A stretch of DNA of 64,000 bases from Botrytis cinerea B05.10 (taxonomy: Eukaryota; Ascomycota; Leotiomycetes; Helotiales; Sclerotiniaceae). Within the stretch, counting starts at the first letter, position 1. Every line of letters begins with the position of its first letter. The notes beneath the pieces were generated by a model. It was given only the letters and a program-made list of their open reading frames with translations, had not been told where the DNA came from and did no database searches. Shown here in pieces: positions 57,051-64,000 of this stretch. The stretch lies in NCBI RefSeq assembly GCF_000143535.2, contig NC_037315.1:1612001-1676000 (forward strand), given 5' to 3'. The translations under genes were made by a program, and so were the position numbers.

Positions 57051-60000
57051 TTTGGCGATGATGTTCGAAAATGCGTTGAAGGCAGAGAAGGTTTTTTTTT
57101 CCTTTTGGTTCTGGAGTCAAGTGAATTGTTTTTTAAGCTCTAAGGTTGCAATGAGATGATGAAAGTTGTTGATCGAAACTGATGAGAAGGAGAAATATGA
57201 AGATTGGCTCGATATAAGTACTGAACTATCTATCAATAGACAACGCCTCTTCAACCAGCTTACGGACTGACGACCGACTTAGAACTCAGCTGATACTTCT
57301 CTCCCACAGTAACATGTCCGATCCACATCATCTTCTTCGAACTCTGCCTTTCAATTTCTCAGCCAACAAACGTAAGTTGTTCGTCAAACTTCAGCCGGGC
57401 TTGAGGACTTACATGGCAAATCAACTTTGCATTGCCGGAGATTGATTGGCGAAAGTGTATCATTGAGTGTGATCATGATGCAAAATGTCACTGAACCTTT
57501 CCACCGGCAAGACTAATCTCCAAAGATGTTCATATTTAGACGGTATGTTTGTGTCCATCGTTCATAATCCGAGGTGAAACCTCTTCATCTCTCCACGCAT
57601 GATGTTTCGAGGCTCATCCGGAGCTCCTGCAATTTTACGTAATGTATAATGGTTAATCTTCATCTCCTGCAGACAAATTGTACAATCTCCAATCCCATCA
57701 CCTCCCTCGGACACGCACTCATGTACCGACATCGCCAGCCCTGAAATAACTTCTTGCGTTACCTTCAAGAGGCTTCTAAGCCGTTGACACCTACTCTCGC
57801 AAAATTACGTGATCGATGGCGCGTATTCGATCATCCCGTGCCGCTGCCGCTGCCGCTGAACATGTGCCCTCCTCACACTTGCAAACGTGGAGATTTCGCC
57901 AAGCGCAATGTAAAGCATTTGTCATAGTTTTCTAAGAATGGCGATGGTAATGCAGATGAGATCAGTTCCTTGAATAACTTTTATGTTGTGTAACGGATCA
58001 TAACTGTGCACAAGTAATTACCATAAGCTTTCGGACCTGAACACGAGAATTTGAGACCTGTCCCATCCCATTTGCATCTTGACTCTTGTTGTCCTGTGCA
58101 GCAAATATGCCGTTTGAAGAGAATGTCATCATTCGAAAAAAGACGTGAACATTGGGCATTTTCGTCATCTTCTCTCGTTCGTTCCGTACGTAAGTTGTTC
58201 ATGAAGCGGTAATGGTAAGATTTACATGTAGTCGCCGAGCCAAGAATTCGGTATACGAATGCTGCGCTGTGTGGTTCTAAGAGGAGGATCATGCGGGGAA
58301 TAGGTATGGCTGTATCCTCGCATGTTGGCTCGGTAGTTGTGTGACGTGCGGGTGAAGTGCGGTCGGTATTTGGGAGCCGAATTCTGGGGAAGGGGCTTGG
58401 ATGGAGGGGGTCTGGGTATCGGGTGCGTGGATTAGGGGATGGGGAAGAATTTTTCTTGGATTGGTTCTGGATTTTTGGTGGGGAGATTACGTTTAGGGGA
58501 ATTGGTGCTGGAATGTTATTTGGGTAGTTTTTGGTGTTTTTGGTGGTGAGTTTGAGTTTTGTTACTTTATCGTGTGTTGGTTTAAGATGAGGTTTGAAGC
58601 TTTTGATACTTGTACTAGAGATTGACCTGAATGGAAGTAAATTATTATCTCTTTAATCATTGCACGATTCTAGATCCCACAGAAAACAGTTTGCACTTGG
58701 GCTTCTAATCAAATCAAATGGCCTCGATGAAATAGAAATCGCGCTTTAATCTTTCAATTTTCTTTTCTGACACGAATACTGTATGCTGTTGGGCTCACCG
58801 AGCGAAATAACTAGATTGGGTGGATATAACGATAGAGAGATTCCTTAATACTATCCTACATCGTTCTTCTCTCTGAAAATCTCGCAGAGCATTGCGAGAA
58901 GCTCGATGACGAAGAAAACACATTCTCGATAGTAAATGTCCTAGGTCATGTTGATGAATAGATACGGGTAAAGTGCCAGGAAGCAGTCTTGACAAAGGTA
59001 GATGAACTAATGGTCTACAAGTCTGCTTTACACTTTACGAGGATGCGATCGAATGATGTGGAGAGCAGGAGAACGTGTTGCGAATCGTTTAGTGCGCTAT
59101 GGGAATATTGCTTGCTCGTGAGGGACAAAGTAGGCGAGTGGATGTAGATGGATGGCTCGAGGTGATGTATGTATTTACTTGACTACTCATGATTTTGTTG
59201 AGAGGAGACTGTTCATATGTATTTCTACGTTTTTTTACATTTCGAGGATGGTGGATTTAGTTATGATGAGAGTACTTGCGAGAATGTCCGATATTAAGAG
59301 TACTTTTTGGAATATAAGAGCATGGTAGGTTAATAGCGATTATTTGGATGAGATTTAGGAGAGTATCTGAACTACGTATGTCGTGAATAGAGTTATGAAT
59401 GTTGGGGTTTGGATTTTGGTTGCAAACTGCACTTTTGCGGTGTGATGTATAGATGTATATTTTCTGAGTGAGAGTGAAATGATTATGCGAGTATCTTCAG
59501 AAGGTGGAAGATACGAGTGGCATATCGAAGAGTGGTATGTGTTGATATGAGCGAGGTCTTGACTGCTTATTTTACGTTGATAGAGTGATGAGTTCGAGAA
59601 GCTCAACGTGGGAGAGGAGGGACCTTCTACTAGGTAATTATACGATCAACGGATATATAGCAGTCGGGAGAAATAACTCTTCTGAGCTAGTTGTCTACTT
59701 TTACTAACTCATGTCTTGTATGATTCCACTCAGAATTGAAGAGAAATTGTGGTTCATGTTAGACTACGTATCACACAACTTCGAGCTCAGCGACGAATGA
59801 GGTATCCATTGATAATATTTAGATATGATATTTAAAGAAGTCGTCACAACATTGATACCTGTCAGTTTCAGTTCCGTAGCCAGACCTGCATTTTAAAATA
59901 GTTTGGTGTCGATTTATCTAACATTCATAAGATAGAATGTGATTAGTTAGAAAGCCAGATATCTCATTTGTGAGAGTCCAATGGAATGACTTTTCGTGAT

Positions 60001-61597
60001 GCGATGTGATGTGATGTGAGAATGCGATGATATGAAATGCGATGCAAAGACCCGAAATATCACAGCCAGACAGGGAGATGATTATTTCTACCCTTTTACA
60101 TGACTACATATAGTGGACTACGCAGGAAAGTTTATAATTGGTGTTGCTATGAGCGATGGCTATGCATCGTCTCTCTTCCCTATTAGTTAGTATCTGCTAT
60201 TTCTAGATGTTATGTGTGCGTGTGTGTGTAACCCACCAAGTAAGCCGCGGACGAGAGAGAGAGACATTTTGAAACTGCATTAGCTGGACATGCTGAATGG
60301 GGAGGAGATATTTATAAGATTTTGTGAGATGGATTTGTGTTCTGTAAAGGATGGGATCTATTGTTTTCTTGCAGCATGATTTGTGGGAAAGTTAATAATG
60401 AATGGTGTTGTGGGAGCTGGGATTGTGTGTATGTGTTTTTTTTTTTTTTGTTTTTTTGATGCGAAGAGAGAAGAACTATGGAGTGGAATTAAAACTCGAT
60501 TGTCGAATCGAACTAATGAATGATGTATACCATGATTCTTCTACTCCGTCAATTTTTTCATTGAAAAAAATCCACCCCATCCCATCTAATCCAGCAAAAC
60601 GGACATGCACATACACATTTAAGAAATATATAAACACAATTACTCCAGTATAACTCACCCTCCTGGGAGCTACGAGCTTTCAAAGGTTTATCCCGCATTC
60701 TCGGGATAGATTTTCCCCAGTTTTGTTGCAGATCTTCATGTCTCTCCCTATTTGTGTAGCATTATGTAAATGTGTGGTACAAATCTGATAGTTGTGCAGG
60801 TGCAGAAGTACGCAAATAGATGATAGAAGCTTGGCGAGGGGAAATCTTTTATGTGTTTGGCTTGTTTAATTGGCTATTCATCTCTGAGATATAATACGTT
60901 CTCATTAATCAGATTTATTGCGCTTTCAAGTGCTCTGGATATGAGGTTATGTGCTGATGTAAGTCTCGTTCAATCTTTGAGTCTTTTATCGTTGGTTCTA
61001 GATATTAGATTTTGGAGAAGTTGGTTGGGTTGAGGAGGTGATGAAGATTGTCTTGAATATGACATATTTTGGATCTTGCTTTTGTTGCGAGATATAATAT
61101 AATTCTCTACAAGAGGGATACTCGTGGTTTGCAGTTTGGACATCCTTTTTATACTATGCATCTTGATCGGCTGGACTTGAAGGGTTCTTAGGCGAACTCC
61201 CATGTGAAGATCATGTGAAGTATTTTGTGAGAGCTGGAATGAATTTTTGTAACTCAAATTAAGTAAATATCAAGTTTTCTCTTTCTGAGGTAGTCTTTAA
61301 TGAGTATCAATTATTCGTATTAACTAATGTATGCTACGTACTTCTGTCCGCAACTTTTAGACTTTGATACAGTCTATTCAACTATTTCTTCGGTGATCCC
61401 TCCTCAGTACGCTATTGTAATATATGTAACTTTGATATCCTTCTCGAATTATAAAGTCTGTGTAGGGAGCTTTTGTTTCTGCTTTTGCTTAGAGAGGATT
61501 GTGCTGATTTGAGATACGTATAGTGAACTCTTAGGAAAATCCAATTCAATATCATTTCTTCTCTATAAAAGCCATCACGTATGAAAGCACGCAGAAC
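57051..61597. other. Long gene-poor region
   Basis: About 4.5 kb without a gene I can support. GT-rich stretch (about 58380-58580), a short GATGT-type repeat (59996-60030) and a T-run (60437-60450). Open frames are below 105 codons. A 43-codon frame starting near 57314 has a possible GTAAGT donor but no recognisable continuation. Confidence 0.45.
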
Positions 61598-62670
61598 TTA
61601 GTGTTGATGTTTCCACGGAACCTTTTTCCAAGTAAATTCTGGAATGAATCTTTCTTGATTCCAATCACGAGTTTGTTTCAGACAAACCACCGGCTCTGGC
61701 GGGTTCCAGCTTGTGTAATTCCCTCTTTGAGTATGTTGAAAACACTTTCTGACAACTTCAAGTAGAAAACTTGATTTTTTCCACAAACCTGTATCATACG
61801 ACCTTGTATGTTCGTTTATTCTTGAGAGCACTATTTCCTTTCTATCGACACTTTTATTTTCTAAAACCAAGATGAGCGTCTCCAGCCCTCGGAATGCAGT
61901 TAGATAACTAGTTACTTTTTCCCTAACCTCCCATGCCGACTTGATGGATATAGCCAGTGTTTTGATTCTTTCTAATTGGTCTTGCTTCATTGCTTGTTTA
62001 AGCGCCGAGAACATGTTTGGCAGATTGTCCGTGGGATGGTGAAGATTTGCTGGTGTTGGCGGGTTGAGAAAAAGAACCTCATGTGTAAAGTTGATAATGG
62101 CATCCCTACTCCATGCTTCAATCCTCGAGTGACGATCATTTTTCAACATCAAAGTTTCGTATCCCATGTTAGATAGGAGTTGCTTCCTAGATTCTCGATT
62201 CACATGAAAGACAGCATGCGCAGGGTGTTTCGTAGGAAAGATATAATCTTCAGACATGTTCAGCTCTATGACACGCCCATATTCAGGAGCACATAAACCC
62301 CAAATATTTTGCCGCAACTCGGGTGGTAGCCGTGGGAGTGGTGTGAAAGATTCGGGACACGGGGGAAATGATGATGGAAGTTGAGCACTTTCGAGTGGTT
62401 CGGTGTCCAATTGGTCATTGAAAATCAATGAACATTCAGAGAAATCGTTGGCGTAACCTCTTTGCTTTCGGTGCGAGTGGACTGAAATATTATTAGCCAC
62501 TTTCATTGAGATTTGCCCTATAACCTACCCATTCTCACAAACATTTCAAGCTCTTCCGCCAACAAATCAGAATCGGCATTATCGATGCGAAGATGTGCGT
62601 AGATATTCTTGAATGCAACGCGTACGTCTTTGCCATCCAGTAGACTTTGGGGATCCTTAAAATAATCCAT
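61598..62670 (-). CDS. 2EXR-domain protein
   Basis: Exons 62529-62670 and 61598-62481 give 341 aa, joined by GTAGGT and TTTCAG with branch-like GCTAAT. The first exon encodes a short helical region (DLLAEELEMFVRM). Residues about 93-125 carry the 2EXR signature: FTPLPRLPPELRQNIWGLC, then GRVIELNMSED, and later AHAVFHVNRESRKQLLS. The rest is alpha-helical with charged segments. The 2EXR domain is widespread in filamentous ascomycetes, often in large paralogous families, and has no assigned function. The similarity of LPxELRxxIW to an F-box core has been used to suggest protein-protein contacts, which remains inference. Confidence 0.82.
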
Positions 62671-63516
62671 TCCTGTTGAGATGTGAAAATTCTGTGTTTT
62701 AAGAATCAATGATACAAGAGGGATCTGCCACTATAATGACAATGCCTATGTCTCTTTGAATCTCGGAGAAGTTGCAATCTGAATTCATTGCTAGGTAGTA
62801 CTTTAATCCTTCCATTTTTGGAACTTGCAAGTCTTCCAGTCTTCAATGTCTTACCTCTCCTCCCTATTCAAGATCCGAACGGTCTTAAAAAGTTATAAAG
62901 ACCTTGGAGGTTCGATTGATGGACATAGCCTCAATTCCGAGCAGGAGAACACGGTAAATAAGAGGCCAGATGTGATGAGTATCAAGTGAAATTTCCCAAC
63001 CTCAACCAGAGTATAGAATTCTGAACGATCAACATGTAGCAAAGAATTAGTAAAACTAATGCACGATTGAATACTCGGGATTGTCAAGCTTTTGACTGGG
63101 CAATGCTAGGTCAAATCCAAAGATCGATGCTGGGTTTGTGGCTGCGGCTGCAGTTGGGCCACACGATATTTCGTAAGATTACAAATCGATCAGCGCAATA
63201 TCAATCATTTCGAGTCAATGGACCATTTTGTCTAGAAAATATAAGAAACAATGTCGACGACGAGGTAAGCACCGAGTCAATATATAAGCAGGCTCGAGCG
63301 GGTTAAGAAGGTTTCTGATCCCGTGTCAAAAAATGACATCATTGCTTAAACTGGGCATGTTCGTATTCTCATTGTAATACCTCAAGTTCCTCAAGTTCCT
63401 CAAGTTCCTCAACTCACGACAAACAAAAATCTCCCTCTTCTCTTCAAATTCTCTACTTTGTACAAGCATTCGAAGCCTCTATTCTATCAAGAATAGAAAA
63501 ATAACACACAATCGCC
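62671..63516. other. Divergent intergenic region with a 9-bp tandem repeat
   Basis: Promoters of the 2EXR gene and the last gene. It contains the CTCAAGTTC repeat (63381-63412) about 105-135 bp before the last ATG. No gene. Confidence 0.45.
63381..63412 (+). repeat. Tandem 9-mer (CTCAAGTTC)3 plus partial copy
   Basis: Three perfect copies and the first five bases of a fourth, in the 5' flank of the gene at 63517. Confidence 0.9.
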
Positions 63517-64000
63517 ATGGGATTATTCGCCGCAATACTCGGTCTCATTGGCACTGGCCAAATTGCCTTTACAGGATACAATCTCTATCTCTCCTCAATT
63601 GCTATCCCAAAGCTCCTCTCGTACGAAGACAAAGCTGTCAAGGCTGCAAAGTACTCAAATATCGCCGAGGAGCAATTATTCAAGACGCGAACGACACAGG
63701 CTGCTAGCGTTGGAGCTGTACGTCTTCATCTCTCACCCTCTTACACTCGTGTACCCCTCATTTCAACAATAACTAATCTCCTTGCTAGCTCCTCCTAAGC
63801 TTTCTAACTGCCACTCCCTTTCTTCTCTCCCGCTACAGCAGTAGCACGATATTTGCTCTCTCGGCAGTCAATCTCGCAGTCCTACTCGTCACAAGAGAAT
63901 ATGTAGGAGATTTTTGGAAGGGCAAAGCAAAAATGCCAATTCCAGGTACCGGTGATTTCAACGACGCAATTGGGTTGACGAATGAGATCAGAGCGAACCA
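63517..64000 (+). CDS. Small membrane protein of unknown function (3' end outside window)
   Basis: Exon 1 63517-63717 and exon 2 from 63789 to the window edge; the junction restores one frame (SVGA then LLSFLTATPF). The acceptor at 63788 was chosen because the later CAG gives a stop. The N-terminus is a hydrophobic helix (LFAAILGLIGTGQIAFTGYNLYL). A short amphipathic segment, then a second helix cluster follows (LLSFLTATPFLL and STIFALSAVNLAVLLVT), then REYVGDFWKG and a polar stretch reaching the edge. No family is recognised. The frame is still open at base 64000. Confidence 0.7.

Noticed and set aside
55891..57159. 422-codon plus frame rich in Cys, His and Arg
   Set aside because: Antisense to the His/Lys repeat gene and arises from its repeats.
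57314..57445. 43-codon plus frame with an internal GTAAGT
   Set aside because: Too short, and no continuing exon could be recognised.
1..64000. CRISPR arrays, bacterial operons, secondary-metabolite backbone genes
   Set aside because: None seen; the window is eukaryotic, and no polyketide synthase, NRPS or terpene cyclase motif was found.

Overview
The window is nuclear DNA of a filamentous ascomycete. Coding exons are split by many short introns (mostly 45-80 nt) with GTAAGT/GTATGT-type donors and CTAA-type branch points. The gene content is typical of plant-associated Leotiomycetes, most likely the Botrytis/Sclerotinia group; that placement is an inference from family content. Gene models were built by reading the translated frames and joining them at splice signals, so exon edges are predictions. 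I ran no database search.

Layout. 1-7 kb: an RBM5/RBM10-like splicing factor (-, running off the left edge), divergent from a molybdopterin synthase large subunit (+); then a possible tiny secreted protein, a mitochondrial-type short-chain dehydrogenase and a 2-oxoglutarate oxygenase (all -). 7-16 kb: a secreted Ser/Thr-rich protein, a 76-aa small protein, a Mid2-like single-pass membrane protein, two tandem F-box-like paralogues and an AT-rich repeat relic. 16.7-25 kb: an intron-containing tRNA-Pro(AGG) gene, ATG29 (autophagy), a CCCH-like zinc-finger protein, an SH3 protein and a feruloyl-esterase-like hydrolase. 27.5-35.6 kb: a carbohydrate-enzyme block of a GH5 exo-beta-1,3-glucanase, a GH3 glycosidase and a GH31 alpha-xylosidase. 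GH3 and GH31 are divergent and share an 822-bp promoter holding an XlnR-type and several CreA-type motifs. 37.7-43 kb: a Dal5-type MFS transporter and a cAMP-receptor-like GPCR. 47.6-51 kb: an OPT oligopeptide transporter with a very long acidic N-terminus. 52.8-57 kb: a single-pass 'acid phosphatase-like' protein, an inositol monophosphatase and a secreted His/Lys/Asp/Gly-rich repeat protein. 61.6-64 kb: a 2EXR-domain protein and the start of a small membrane protein.

The least ordinary object is the His-rich secreted protein at 55913-57050. Its true frame is masked by long overlapping open frames produced by the same triplet-like repeats. Also worth a look: the 10-nt microexon and hidden conserved last exon of ATG29, the GTTCG-type 5' splice sites used by three unrelated genes, and the likely co-regulated GH3/GH31 pair. 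Several long intergenic regions (9.8-11.2, 25.1-27.5, 42.9-47.7 and 57.1-61.6 kb) hold no gene I can support.
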